Position numbers and translations under genes: made by a program. Below, piece after piece: positions 28,010 through 36,953 of a stretch of DNA of 64,000 nucleotides. Origin of the DNA: Actinomyces sp. oral taxon 414 (GTDB lineage: Bacteria > Actinomycetota > Actinomycetes > Actinomycetales > Actinomycetaceae); assembly GCF_001278845.1 (NCBI RefSeq), contig NZ_CP012590.1, positions 1,302,001-1,366,000 on the forward strand. Direction: 5' to 3'. Positions within the stretch are counted from its first letter, which is position 1; the number at the start of each line of letters is the position of its first letter. Under the pieces are notes generated by a model that saw only the letters and a list, made by a program, of their open reading frames with translations, had not been told where the DNA came from and made no database searches.

Positions 28010-28094
28010 ACGGGGGGCGCACACGCGGCGCAAGAGGCGGTAGGCTCGTACTCGGCCGGACGCCGGCCGGGCGCACGAGCGGAAGGAGGCCCTC

Positions 28095-28577
28095 ATGGCA
28101 TGGCTGTGGTGGATCGGGGCGGCCCTCGTTCTGGGCGTGATCGAGACCCTCACCGTGGATCTGACCTTCCTCATGCTCGCCGGGGGGGCCGTGGGCGGCG
28201 CCATCGCCGCCGCCCTGGGCACGTCCTTCCTGGTGCAGGCCGTCGTCTTCGCCGCGGTGTCCACGCTGCTGCTGGCGGCGGTGCGCCCCTGGGCGAAGTG
28301 GCAGCTGCTGTCGACGACGCCCGATATGCGCACCAACGCCTCGGCCCTCATCGGCCGCGAGGCCACCGCCCTGACGGTGATCGACGAGCGGGGCGGGCGC
28401 GTGCGCCTGGGCGGGGAGGAGTGGAGCGCCCGGCTCGTCGAGTCGCGCCCCGCGCCCGCCCAGAGGGGCTACGGCGCGCCGGTGCAGGCCTTCGCCGGCC
28501 CCACGCGCATCGAGCCGGGGACGGATGTGCGGGTGACCGCCATCGACGGCGCCATCGCCGTCGTCGCCCCCCTGTGA
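28095..28577 (+). CDS. NfeD-like membrane protein
   Basis: The 160-aa protein has two to three N-terminal helices (WLWWIGAALVLGVIETLTVD, LAGGAVGGAIAAALG, FVLQ-like region to about 62) and a C-terminal OB fold (about 85-160; LIGREATALTVIDERGGRVR, GTDVRVTAIDGAIAVV). NfeD proteins pair with SPFH/stomatin-like proteins in membrane microdomains, and the next gene is exactly such a partner. The ATG is preceded by AAGGAGG. Confidence 0.92.
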   Translation: MAWLWWIGAALVLGVIETLTVDLTFLMLAGGAVGGAIAAALGTSFLVQAVVFAAVSTLLLAAVRPWAKWQLLSTTPDMRTNASALIGREATALTVIDERGGRVRLGGEEWSARLVESRPAPAQRGYGAPVQAFAGPTRIEPGTDVRVTAIDGAIAVVAPL

Positions 28578-28608
28578 ACCATAAGCACCGAAGGAAAGGC
28601 GCCAGCCC

Positions 28609-29835
28609 ATGCCGAATATCGAGACGGTCCTCCTCGTCGTCATCGGTCTCATCGTCCTGCTCGTCGTCGTGGCGATGTTCCGGGCCGTGCGGATCGTGCC
28701 CCAGTCCTACGCCATCATCGTCGAGCGGCTGGGCAAGTTCCAGGCCGAGTACTTCGCCGGCATGCACTTCCTGGTGCCTTTCATCGACCGCGTGCGCACC
28801 ACGGTCGACCTGCGCGAGCAGGTCGTCTCCTTCCCCCCGCAGCCCGTCATCACCTCCGACAACGTCCAGGTGAATATCGACTCGGTCATCTACTACCAGG
28901 TCACCGACCCCAAGCGGGCGACCTACGAGATCTCCAACTACCTTCAGGCCATTGAGCAGCTGACCGTCACCACGCTGCGCAATGTCATTGGCGCCATGGA
29001 GCTGGAGCAGACCCTGACCAGCCGCGACCAGATCAACGCCCAGCTGCGCGGCGTGCTGGACCAGGCCACCGGCCGCTGGGGCATTCGCGTGGCCAATGTC
29101 GAGCTGAAGTCCATTGACCCGCCCGCCTCCATCCAGGGCGCCATGGAGCAGCAGATGCGCGCCGAGCGCGACCGCCGCGCCGCCATTCTCACCGCCGAGG
29201 GCGTCAAGCAGTCCCAGATCCTCACCGCCGAGGGTGACAAGCAGTCGGCGATCCTGCGGGCCGAGGGCCAGGCCCAGGCCTCGATCCTCAAGGCCCAGGG
29301 CGAGTCGCGCGCCATCCTCCAGGTCTTCGACGCCATCCACCGCGGCAACGCCGACCCCAAGCTGCTGGCCTACCAGTACCTTCAGACCCTGCCCAAGATC
29401 GCCAACGGGACCAGCTCGAAGATGTGGATCGTGCCCACCGAGTTCACCGCGGCCCTGGACGGGATCGCCGGCGCGCTGGGCGGCAAGCCTCCGTCGCCCG
29501 GCAGCCCCCTGGGCTCCGGCTCGGAGGACGTCCGGGTGGACCTGTCCGGCATGAACTCCGGCCTCGACATCGCCTCCGACCTGGCGGCCACCAACCTCCA
29601 GAACCCCGAGGAGGCCCTGGCCCAGGCCCGCGGCGAGGTCGAGTCCGCCTCCCAGGAGGCCTCCGACGACCGGTCCTCCTCCGGCCACCGCGCCCCGGGC
29701 GGCCACCGCGCCCCGTCCGACCCGTCGACCGACACGACGTCGCTGCCCACCACGGGCGGCACCTACGGCCGCTACGGCTACCGGTCCGACGACGGCGGCA
29801 TCCCGCCCTCGGTGCCCCCCTCCCGCCGCGGTTGA
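28609..29835 (+). CDS. SPFH/band 7 (stomatin-like) membrane protein
   Basis: The 408-aa protein has one N-terminal membrane anchor (TVLLVVIGLIVLLVVVAMFR), the SPFH domain (about 28-190; SYAIIVERLGKFQAEYFAGM, VNIDSVIYYQVTDPKRATYE) and a coiled coil rich in ILTAEG/ILRAEGQAQA repeats (about 190-245). The C-terminus is a disordered acidic and Ser/His-rich tail. It fits the QmcA/stomatin group that scaffolds membrane microdomains and protease control. It lies 31 bp after nfeD, a conserved operon. Confidence 0.94.
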   Translation: MPNIETVLLVVIGLIVLLVVVAMFRAVRIVPQSYAIIVERLGKFQAEYFAGMHFLVPFIDRVRTTVDLREQVVSFPPQPVITSDNVQVNIDSVIYYQVTDPKRATYEISNYLQAIEQLTVTTLRNVIGAMELEQTLTSRDQINAQLRGVLDQATGRWGIRVANVELKSIDPPASIQGAMEQQMRAERDRRAAILTAEGVKQSQILTAEGDKQSAILRAEGQAQASILKAQGESRAILQVFDAIHRGNADPKLLAYQYLQTLPKIANGTSSKMWIVPTEFTAALDGIAGALGGKPPSPGSPLGSGSEDVRVDLSGMNSGLDIASDLAATNLQNPEEALAQARGEVESASQEASDDRSSSGHRAPGGHRAPSDPSTDTTSLPTTGGTYGRYGYRSDDGGIPPSVPPSRRG

Positions 29836-29931
29836 CGGGGCCGAGCGCGGCCCCGGGACGCATCGGCAGTGAGGCGCATTCCGAAGTTCGCGCTCGGCGG
29901 GCAGGCCGTGACAACGCCGCACCAGTGGTCA

Positions 29932-29937
29932 TAGTCT
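29932..29937 (+). promoter_or_regulatory. -10 hexamer TAGTCT of the ABC exporter operon
   Basis: TAGTCT ends 7 nt before the GTG at 29945; a leaderless start is likely. Confidence 0.45.
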
Positions 29938-29944
29938 CCCCGCT

Positions 29945-31702
29945 GTGCTGTTCACGACCCTGCGTCACTACCTGGGCCCCTACCGGGGCTCGCTGCTGGC
30001 GGTCCTCGCGCTCAAGATCGTGGAGACAATCGCGGTCCTGTCGCTGCCCACCCTCAACGCGAACATCATTAACGACGGCGTGGTCGCCGGCGACACCGGC
30101 AGGATCTGGAGCCTGGGCGGCCTCATGCTCGCCATTACCGCCGTGCAGGGCGCGGTCGCGATCGTCGGGACCTACCTGAGCGCCCGGGCCGCCATGGGCC
30201 TGGGCCGGCGCATGCGCAGGGACATCTTCACCCACGTCCAGCGCTTCAACCCCGAGGAGGTCTCCCGGTTCGGGGCCCCCTCCCTCGTCACCCGCTCGAC
30301 CAACGACATCCAGCAGATCCAGATGGTCGTCTTCATGGTCTGCGCCATGATGCTCATGGCCCCCATTATGCTCATGGGCGGGACCTTCATGGCGCTGCGC
30401 GTGGACGTGCCCCTGTCCGGCCTCATCCTGGTCCTCATCCCGCTCCTGCTCGTCGTCGTCGGCATTCTCCTGGGCCGACTCCTGCCCCACTTCAGGGTCA
30501 TGCAGGAGCGGATCGACCGCGTCAACCTGGTCATGCGCGAGCAGATCCAGGGCGTGCGCGTCATCCGCGCCTTCGTGCGCCAGAAGGAGCGCCGGGGCGT
30601 GTTCGGGGCGGCCAACGACGAGTTGACGGCCACGTCGCTGTCCATCGGCCGCCTCTTCGCCCTGCTCATGCCCTCGGTGACCGTCATTATGAACCTCGCC
30701 AGCATCGGCGTGTACTGGTTCGGCGGGCGGCGCATCGACGCCGGGGACATGGCCATCGGCGACCTGACGGCCTTCCTCAACTACATGATGCACATCCTCT
30801 TCTCCGTCATGATCGCCGTCATGCTCGTGACCATCCTGCCGCGCGCCCAGGTCGCCGCCGCCCGCTTCCAGGAGGTCATGGCGGTGGACCCCGCCATTAC
30901 GGCGCCCGCCGACCCGGTGGGCCTGCCCGAACCCTCGGGGGCGGCCGGGGGAGGGCGCGGGCGCGAGATCCGCTTCGAGCACGTCTCCTTCCGCTACCCG
31001 GGGGCCGAGGCCCCGGTGCTGGAGGACATCGACCTCGTCCTGCGCCCGGGCCGGACCACCGCCTTCATTGGCTCGACGGGCTCGGGCAAGACCACCCTGG
31101 TCAACCTCATTCCGCGCCTGCTCGACGTCACCGAGGGGCGCGTGAGCGTGGACGGCGTGGACGTGCGCGACGTCGACCCCCGCGAGCTGCGGCAGAACGT
31201 GGCCTGCGTCCCCCAGAAGGCCTTCCTGTTCTCCGGCACCATCCGCTCCACGCTCCAGCACGGCCGCTCCGACGCCGACGACGACGAGCTGTGGGAGGCG
31301 CTGCGGGCCGCCCAGGCCGCCGACTTCGTCGCGGCCCTCGACGACAGCCTGGACCACGAGGTCGACCAGGGCGGGGTGAACTTCTCCGGCGGCCAGCGCC
31401 AGCGCCTGGCCATCGCCCGCGCGCTCGTGCGCGAAGCGGGCGTGTACATCTTCGACGACTCCTTCTCCGCGCTGGACTACGCCACCGACGCCCGCCTGCG
31501 CGCCGGACTCGCGCGGGCCACCGGCGGCGCCACGCTCATTGTGGTCGCCCAGCGCGTGGCCTCCATCCGCAGCGCCGAGCAGATCGTCGTCCTCGACGAG
31601 GGGCGCGTCGTCGGCATAGGGACGCACGCCGAGCTCATGGAGAGCTGCCCGACCTACACCGAGATCGTCCTGTCCCAGGTCAGCGCGCAGGAGGCGGCAT
31701 GA
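29945..31702 (+). CDS. ABC exporter half-transporter with degenerate catalytic site (subunit 1)
   Basis: The 585-aa protein has a six-helix transmembrane domain (to about 330), then a nucleotide-binding domain with Walker A GSTGSGKTTLVNLI, a canonical signature NFSGGQRQRLAIARAL, and a Walker B VYIFDDSFSALD in which Asp replaces the catalytic Glu. In heterodimeric exporters such as TM287/288 one subunit carries this Asp, so this protein should contribute the non-hydrolytic site. It is translationally coupled to the second subunit (ATGA overlap). The substrate, perhaps drugs or lipids, is unknown. Confidence 0.93.
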   Translation: MLFTTLRHYLGPYRGSLLAVLALKIVETIAVLSLPTLNANIINDGVVAGDTGRIWSLGGLMLAITAVQGAVAIVGTYLSARAAMGLGRRMRRDIFTHVQRFNPEEVSRFGAPSLVTRSTNDIQQIQMVVFMVCAMMLMAPIMLMGGTFMALRVDVPLSGLILVLIPLLLVVVGILLGRLLPHFRVMQERIDRVNLVMREQIQGVRVIRAFVRQKERRGVFGAANDELTATSLSIGRLFALLMPSVTVIMNLASIGVYWFGGRRIDAGDMAIGDLTAFLNYMMHILFSVMIAVMLVTILPRAQVAAARFQEVMAVDPAITAPADPVGLPEPSGAAGGGRGREIRFEHVSFRYPGAEAPVLEDIDLVLRPGRTTAFIGSTGSGKTTLVNLIPRLLDVTEGRVSVDGVDVRDVDPRELRQNVACVPQKAFLFSGTIRSTLQHGRSDADDDELWEALRAAQAADFVAALDDSLDHEVDQGGVNFSGGQRQRLAIARALVREAGVYIFDDSFSALDYATDARLRAGLARATGGATLIVVAQRVASIRSAEQIVVLDEGRVVGIGTHAELMESCPTYTEIVLSQVSAQEAA

Positions 31703-33705
31703 GCTCCGGACCCGGGCCGCGCGGCGGCGCCCCCACCGAGAGGGCCAGGAACTTCACCGGCACCTGGCGGCGACTGATCTCCGAGCTGCGTCCGGAGAGG
31801 TGGCGCATCGCCCTCGTCATTGCGCTCACGGTCGTTGCCGTCGTCCTGAGCGTCGCCGCCCCCAAGATCCTGGCCCGCGCCACCAACATCCTGTTCGAGG
31901 GCGTCATGGGCTCCATGCTGGCCCGGGCCGGCGTCCCGGAGGGGACCAGCGGCGACCGGCTCGCCCGGATGCTGCGCGCCGGCGGCCGGGACGACTACGC
32001 GGACATGGTCTCCGCCTACGACGTCGTCGTGGGCCGGGGGCTGGACGGCCACGCCCTCATGGTCGTCCTCCTCCAGACCCTGGGCGTCTACCTCCTGTCC
32101 GCCGTCTTCCTGTGGCTCCAGGGGCGCATCCTGGCCGGCGTCGTCCAGCGCACCGGGCGGCGGCTGCGCGCCGAGGTCGAGGCCAAGCTCAACCGCGTCC
32201 CGCTGTCCTACATCGACCGTGGCTCGCGCGGCGACATGCTCTCGCGCGTGACCAACGACGTCGACAATATCGCCCAGACGCTCCAGCAGACCCTGTCGCA
32301 GGCGCTCAACTCCCTCATGACGGTCCTGGGCGTGTTCGTCATGATGCTCACCATCTCCCTCCAGCTGTCCCTCATCTCACTGGTGGCCATCCCGGTGGCC
32401 GTCGTCGTCACCGTCCTCATCGCCCGCCGGGCCCAGCCCCACTTCGCTGAGCAGTGGGACGCCACCGGCGAGGTGTCGGGCATTGTCGAGGAGGCCTTCA
32501 CCGGTCACGAGGCGGTGGTCCTGTTCAACTCCGAGGAGGAGTTCAACCGCCTCTTCGACCAGGAGAACACCCGCCTGTACGACGGCTCCCACCGGGCCCA
32601 GTGGATCTCGGGCGCCATCCAGCCCGCCATGCGCGTGGTCTCCAACCTCAGCTTCGTCATAATCGCCGTGCTCGGCGGCGTCCGGGTCGCCGGCGGCACC
32701 ATGACCCTGGGCGACGTGCAGGCCTTCCTCCAGTACTCCCAGCAGTTCACCCAGCCCATCACCCAGCTCGCCTCCATGGCGAACCTGCTCCAGTCCGGGG
32801 CGGCCAGCGCCGAGCGCGTCTTCGAGATCATGGACGCCCCCGAGGAGACCGAGCCCGCTCGGCCCGAGCACCTGCCCGAGCGGGTGGCCGGCCGCGTGGT
32901 CTTCGACCACGTCCGCTTCTCCTACAGCCCGGACACCACCCTCATCACCGACCTCAACCTGGTGGTCGAACCCGGCCAGACGGTGGCCATCGTCGGCCCG
33001 ACGGGCGCGGGCAAGACCACCCTGGTCAACCTGCTCCTGCGCTTCTACGACCCGCAGGCCGGCACCATCAGCCTCGACGGCGTCGACACCACCCGGCTGA
33101 CCCGCGACGAGCTGCGCGAGCAGATCGGCATGGTGCTCCAGGACACCTGGCTCTTCGAGGGGACGATCCGCGAGAACATCGCCTTCGGGGCGCAACGGGC
33201 CACCGACGAGCAGGTCCTGGCCGCCGCCCGGGCCGCCAGCGTCGACCACATTGTCTCCGCCCTGCCCAAGGGCTACGACACGGTCATCGACGACTCCGGC
33301 GCGGGCGTGTCCGCCGGCGAGAAGCAGCTGATCACCATCGCCCGCGCCTTCCTCGCCGACCGCCAGATCCTCGTCCTGGACGAAGCCACCAGCTCGGTGG
33401 ACACCCGCACCGAGCTGCTGGTCCAGCAGGCCATGGTCGGACTGCGGGCGGGCCGCACGTCCTTCGTCATCGCCCACCGCCTGTCCACCATCCGCGACGC
33501 GGACGTCATCTTAGTCATGGAGCACGGCGACATTGTCGAGCAGGGCACCCACGACGAACTCATCGCCCGCCGCGGCGCCTACTACGAGCTCTACCGGAGC
33601 CAGTTCGCCGGCCCCGTGTCCGAGGAGCCCGCCGTCGAGCGCGACCCGCTGCTCGGCGAGCTCGGCCTCAAGGCCCACCGGCCGCGCCGGATGCACTCGT
33701 CATGA
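31699..33705 (+). CDS. ABC exporter half-transporter with intact Walker B (subunit 2)
   Basis: The 668-aa partner has a long extracytoplasmic insertion between helices 1 and 2 (about 65-115), six helices, and a nucleotide-binding domain with Walker A GPTGAGKTTLVNLLL and Walker B ILVLDEATSSVDT, which keeps the catalytic Glu. Its signature is VSAGEKQLITIARAF rather than LSGGQ. Together with subunit 1 this gives one canonical site (SGGQ of subunit 1 facing the DE of subunit 2) and one degenerate site. Stop and next start overlap as ATGA. Confidence 0.93.
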   Translation: MSSGPGPRGGAPTERARNFTGTWRRLISELRPERWRIALVIALTVVAVVLSVAAPKILARATNILFEGVMGSMLARAGVPEGTSGDRLARMLRAGGRDDYADMVSAYDVVVGRGLDGHALMVVLLQTLGVYLLSAVFLWLQGRILAGVVQRTGRRLRAEVEAKLNRVPLSYIDRGSRGDMLSRVTNDVDNIAQTLQQTLSQALNSLMTVLGVFVMMLTISLQLSLISLVAIPVAVVVTVLIARRAQPHFAEQWDATGEVSGIVEEAFTGHEAVVLFNSEEEFNRLFDQENTRLYDGSHRAQWISGAIQPAMRVVSNLSFVIIAVLGGVRVAGGTMTLGDVQAFLQYSQQFTQPITQLASMANLLQSGAASAERVFEIMDAPEETEPARPEHLPERVAGRVVFDHVRFSYSPDTTLITDLNLVVEPGQTVAIVGPTGAGKTTLVNLLLRFYDPQAGTISLDGVDTTRLTRDELREQIGMVLQDTWLFEGTIRENIAFGAQRATDEQVLAAARAASVDHIVSALPKGYDTVIDDSGAGVSAGEKQLITIARAFLADRQILVLDEATSSVDTRTELLVQQAMVGLRAGRTSFVIAHRLSTIRDADVILVMEHGDIVEQGTHDELIARRGAYYELYRSQFAGPVSEEPAVERDPLLGELGLKAHRPRRMHSS

Positions 33706-34565
33706 TTATCGAGCTCGACGACGCGGCCGACGAGCGCCTGGCCGACTACACCCGCCTGACCGACGTCGCCCTGCGGCGCCGGCTGGAGACCGAACGCGGC
33801 CTGTACATGGCCGAGTCGACCAAGGTCATTGCCCGGGCCGTCGAGGCGGGCCACGCCCCCCGATCCTTCCTCATGGCCCGGCGCTGGTACGAGTCCATGT
33901 GCCCGGTCATTGCCGCCGCCACCGGCTGCGGGGGCCGGGACGACGGCGGGGACGTGCCCGTATTCCTGGCCGAGGAGGACCTCCTGCGCGCCATCACCGG
34001 CTTCCACCTGCACCGCGGCGCCCTGGCGGCCATGCACCGACCGGCCCTGGTGGAAGCGGGCCGCCTCCTCGCCTCGGCGCGGGGCGGGCGCGGGGCCCGG
34101 CGCGCGGCCGTGCTGGAGGACCTGGTGGACCACACGAACGTGGGCGCCGCCTTCCGGTCCGCCGCGGCCCTGGGGGTGGACGCCGTCCTGGTCACGCCCC
34201 GGTGCGCCGACCCGCTCTACCGCCGCAGCGTGCGCGTGTCCATGGGCACCGTCTTCCAGGTTCCCTGGACGCGGATCGAGGAGTGGCCGGACCTGGGCGG
34301 GCTCCACCGCGCGGGCTGGACCGTGGCGGCCCTGGCCCTGAGCGAGGATGCGGTGGACCTGGACGCCTTCGCCGCCTCCCCGGCCTGCACGGCCCCCGGC
34401 TCGCGCGTCGCCGTCGTGCTCGGCGCCGAGGGAGACGGGCTCGCCGCGCGCACCATCGCCGCGGCCGACGCCGTCGTGCGCATCCCCATGGCCGGGGGAG
34501 TGGACTCCCTCAACGTCGCCGCCGCGGCCGCCGTCGCCTTCTGGGCGCTGCGGGTGCGCCAGTGA
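33702..34565 (+). CDS. TrmH/SpoU-family RNA 2'-O-methyltransferase
   Basis: The 287-aa protein has an N-terminal RNA-binding part (RLTDVALRRRLETERGLYMA, ESTKVIARAVEAG) and a SPOUT knot. The knot shows motif 1 LEDLVDHTNVGAAFRSAAAL, motif 2 VVLGAEGDGL and motif 3 IPMAGGVDSLNVAAAAAVAF. It methylates rRNA or tRNA with SAM; the exact nucleotide is not predictable. It is coupled to the ABC exporter by an ATGA overlap. Resistance-linked rRNA methylation together with the exporter is possible but unproven. Confidence 0.92.
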   Translation: MIIELDDAADERLADYTRLTDVALRRRLETERGLYMAESTKVIARAVEAGHAPRSFLMARRWYESMCPVIAAATGCGGRDDGGDVPVFLAEEDLLRAITGFHLHRGALAAMHRPALVEAGRLLASARGGRGARRAAVLEDLVDHTNVGAAFRSAAALGVDAVLVTPRCADPLYRRSVRVSMGTVFQVPWTRIEEWPDLGGLHRAGWTVAALALSEDAVDLDAFAASPACTAPGSRVAVVLGAEGDGLAARTIAAADAVVRIPMAGGVDSLNVAAAAAVAFWALRVRQ

Positions 34566-34643
34566 GGGCCGGCGGCGGGCGGGCTCGCGGCTCCCGTCTC
34601 CGTCCCGGCGCCGTTCATTCCCCATTCAGTCCCCGCCTCGGCT

Positions 34644-34709
34644 CCGTGCCGACCCCGTGCCGACGCCGTGCCGGCGCCGTTCCGGCTCCGTGCCGGCGCC
34701 GTGCTGGCC
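34644..34709. repeat. Six tandem 11-bp repeats
   Basis: Six units of CCGTGCCGGCG type (variants GACC, GACG, GGCT, TGGCC at the end) run without gaps and end 9 bp before the first CRISPR repeat. Confidence 0.75.
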
Positions 34710-34718
34710 CCGCCCCGG

Positions 34719-34808
34719 TGCGCAACCCGCGCACGCGGGCGGGATCTCTCCTTGGCTGCAACTTCGGCGTGGTGTCCACTGCGCAACCCGCGCACGCGGG
34801 CGGGATCT
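34719..34808. CRISPR. Two-repeat, one-spacer CRISPR remnant (type I-E-like repeat)
   Basis: Two identical 29-nt repeats, 34719-34747 and 34780-34808, enclose a 32-nt spacer (34748-34779). The repeat begins TGCGCAACCCGCGCACGCGG, with an internal CCCGCG/CGCGGG stem, and ends CGGGATCT; size and stem match type I-E repeats of actinobacteria. No cas gene is in the window. It is either a minimal orphan array or the remnant of a larger one. A chance duplication is unlikely given the exact 29/32 spacing. Confidence 0.75.
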
Positions 34809-34823
34809 GTGTAAAACTCAGGT

Positions 34824-35687
34824 ATGGCAAAGAAGCACTCCAAGATGGATCGTTCCCTGTACGAGGCCGAGCTACTGCGACTGCAGGCCGAGCTGGTCGA
34901 GATGCAAGAATGGGTCAAGTCGACCGGCGCCCGGGTCGTGGTGATCTTCGAGGGCCGCGACGCCGCCGGCAAGGGCGGGGCGATCAAGCGGATCACCGAG
35001 TACCTCAACCCGCGCATCGCGCGTGTGGTCGCGCTGCCCGCGCCCACCGAGCGCGAGAGCACCCAGTGGTACTTCCAGCGCTACATCGAGCACCTGCCCG
35101 CGGCCGGGGAGATCCGCCTGTTCGACCGCTCCTGGTACAACCGGGGCGGCGTCGAGCACGTCATGGGCTACTGCACCCCCGAGGAGCACCGGCGGTTCCT
35201 CCAGCAGTGCCCGGTCTTCGAGCGGATGCTCGTCGACGACGGCATCCTGCTGCGCAAGTACTGGTTCTCCGTGTCCGAGAAGGAGCAGTACAAGCGGTTC
35301 AAGTCGAGGCAGACCGACCCCATGCGGCGCTGGAAGCTCTCGCCCACGGACCTGGAGTCCATCCCCCGGTGGGAGGACTACTCGCGCGCCAAGGACGAGA
35401 TGTTCGTGCACACCGACATCGACTCGGCGCGCTGGCACGTCGTGGAGTCGGAGGACAAGCGCAAGGCGCGCATCAATATGATCCACCACCTGCTGAAGTC
35501 CATCCCCTACCACCACGTCGAGCGGCCCCCCATGAAGTTCCCCAAGCGGCCCTCGTCCACGGGCTACCGGCGCACCGACCGCACCCTCCAGTCCGAGGTC
35601 CCCGACTACGCGGCCACGCTGAGCGCCGGCAAGGCGCCCGAGCGCTACGTGGACGTCGAGGACGAGGGCGTCGAGGACACCGACTGA
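34824..35687 (+). CDS. ppk2: Polyphosphate kinase 2
   Basis: PPK2 transfers phosphate between polyphosphate and nucleotides. The 287-aa single-domain protein has Walker A EGRDAAGKGG (residues 43-52), RITEYLNPRIARVVALPAPT, the Walker B region RLFDRSWYNRGGVEHVMGYC and lid residues ARRW-like MRRWKLSPTDLESI. One-domain proteins of this size are class I, usually making nucleoside triphosphates from diphosphates. The ATG lies 15 bp after the last CRISPR repeat. Three ACACCGACTG units (35677-35706) span the stop codon. Confidence 0.95.
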   Translation: MAKKHSKMDRSLYEAELLRLQAELVEMQEWVKSTGARVVVIFEGRDAAGKGGAIKRITEYLNPRIARVVALPAPTERESTQWYFQRYIEHLPAAGEIRLFDRSWYNRGGVEHVMGYCTPEEHRRFLQQCPVFERMLVDDGILLRKYWFSVSEKEQYKRFKSRQTDPMRRWKLSPTDLESIPRWEDYSRAKDEMFVHTDIDSARWHVVESEDKRKARINMIHHLLKSIPYHHVERPPMKFPKRPSSTGYRRTDRTLQSEVPDYAATLSAGKAPERYVDVEDEGVEDTD

Positions 35688-35950
35688 CACCGACTGACAC
35701 CGACTGAGGCCGTCGACTGGCCGCGGGGTGCCGGCCCCGCGGCCAGTCGCTCCTGGCTCCCGGCCGACCGTTGCGCTCTTCCAAGGCACTCTTCCAAGCG
35801 ATCCCTCCGCGCAGGACCAGTTGTCGCCGCTCATTGTGAAGGTCTGTTGGCGCGGGAGCCATCTTCTCGACCGTGGAGTCCCGCGGGAGCGGAGCGAGAT
35901 GGGGCTCGTGAGACGCGTGGGATTTCTGGGATCGGTCCGGAGTGGGGGCG

Positions 35951-36070
35951 TGTCCAAATCTGCCACAAAGGCGCTCCGGGCCGGAATTGGCGGCGAAGAA
36001 AAGCGCGGAATACCAACGATTCTCTTCCGGTGTTCCGGCTCGATCCGGGCCTTTGTGGCAGATTTGGACA
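35951..36070 (-). repeat. P-family 120-nt palindromic element, copy 2
   Basis: Same 22-bp terminal arms as copy 1. The core is on the minus strand (AATACCAACGATTCT at 36009-36023 as read on plus), so the element is inverted. The conserved flank also switches side (35905-35950). Confidence 0.85.
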
Positions 36071-36222
36071 AACGCCGCCGCTGCGGGCCCCGGGAAGGTT
36101 ATTCTGGGTGTGTCTGAGTGGGGCGTATGGGGCTTGTGGGGCGGGGTGTGTCCGAATCTGTTGCACGGGCGCTCCGTGGCGGGGTCGGGGGCGAGTGGGG
36201 CCCAGGGCCCGGACCCGATTCT

Positions 36223-36342
36223 GGTGCCCTGGGAGGATCGTTCGGGCCCCCGCCCCGGGTGTGTCCGTCGGTTTCCGCATGATTGCGCGGTTCTGACGGC
36301 CTCGCAGTCGGGTGCGCCCCGGAACGATCCTCCCGGGGCGCC
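36223..36342 (+). repeat. Q-family 120-nt palindromic element, copy 2
   Basis: Terminal arms of 21 nt (GGTGCCCTGGGAGGATCGTT plus C; right arm GAACGATCCTCCCGGGGCGC plus C) pair at 19 positions, with two G-T wobbles. The core GTTTCCGCATGATT sits at element positions 49-62. Confidence 0.75.
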
Positions 36343-36440
36343 ATGTTCGGCCCCGGGAGGGGCGGCGAGAAGCGGAACCTGAGACAGATGGGGCGCGCGG
36401 GTCGCGTGGGACCAGTCGGACCCGGTCCGGACCCGGTCCG

Positions 36441-36560
36441 TGTCCAAATCTGCCACAAAGGCCCCAATCGAGTCGGGGCGCGCAAGAAGAATCGTTGATA
36501 TTCCGCGGTTTCCTCCGCGACCTATCCCGGCCCGGGGCGCCTTTGTGGCAGATTTGGACA
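36441..36560 (+). repeat. P-family 120-nt palindromic element, copy 3
   Basis: Perfect 22-bp arms and core AGAATCGTTGATATT at 36488-36502 (positions 48-62). The right flank CCCAGGAGCCCCACC is conserved. Confidence 0.85.
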
Positions 36561-36778
36561 CGACCTCGCCCCGGGTCGCCCCAGGAGCCCCACCAGTCCC
36601 ACTCGGACGCCCCAGAATAACCTTCCGAGACTCTCATGCTTTATATCTTCAAAACCGTCCCTGAATAACCTTCCGGGAGGGGCGCCATGACCCGGACGGC
36701 GACCGCGGTGATCACACCGACGCCCGCGCCGGTCCCGCGAGCGCCTCCGCCCGACCCGCGCGGAGGCGCCCCGATCCT

Positions 36779-36867
36779 CGAGATCGTCACTTAACCCTCG
36801 AGATCGCCGGGTAACCCGCGAGATCGTCTGCCAGGGGTACGTTCTCGCGGGTTACCCGGCGATCTCG
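36779..36867 (+). repeat. S-family array, copy 2
   Basis: Units CGAGATCGTCACTTAACCCT and CGAGATCGCCGGGTAACCCG lead into the centre GTCTGCCAGGGGTACGTTCT and an inverted unit CGGGTTACCCGGCGATCTCG. It lies 219 bp from P copy 3. Confidence 0.8.
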
Positions 36868-36953
36868 TCGGGCCGCGGCGCCGTCATGCCGATCCCGACC
36901 CCCTGGTCACCGCCTCCGGGCGAGAAGGCCCCAATGAGCACGGGGGTTGACCT

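Larger units (their letters stand above)
36093..36626. repeat. Composite segment bounded by a 16-bp inverted repeat
   Basis: GGAAGGTTATTCTGGG at 36093-36108 and its exact complement at 36611-36626 enclose Q copy 2 and P copy 3. Sequence just inside the two ends is also similar in inverted orientation (GAGTGGG...GGGGCTNNTGGGGCG). Confidence 0.6.

Noticed and set aside
34566..34823. cas genes or a functional CRISPR locus around the two repeats
   Set aside because: Neighbours are a methyltransferase and PPK2; no cas-like protein is encoded in the window.
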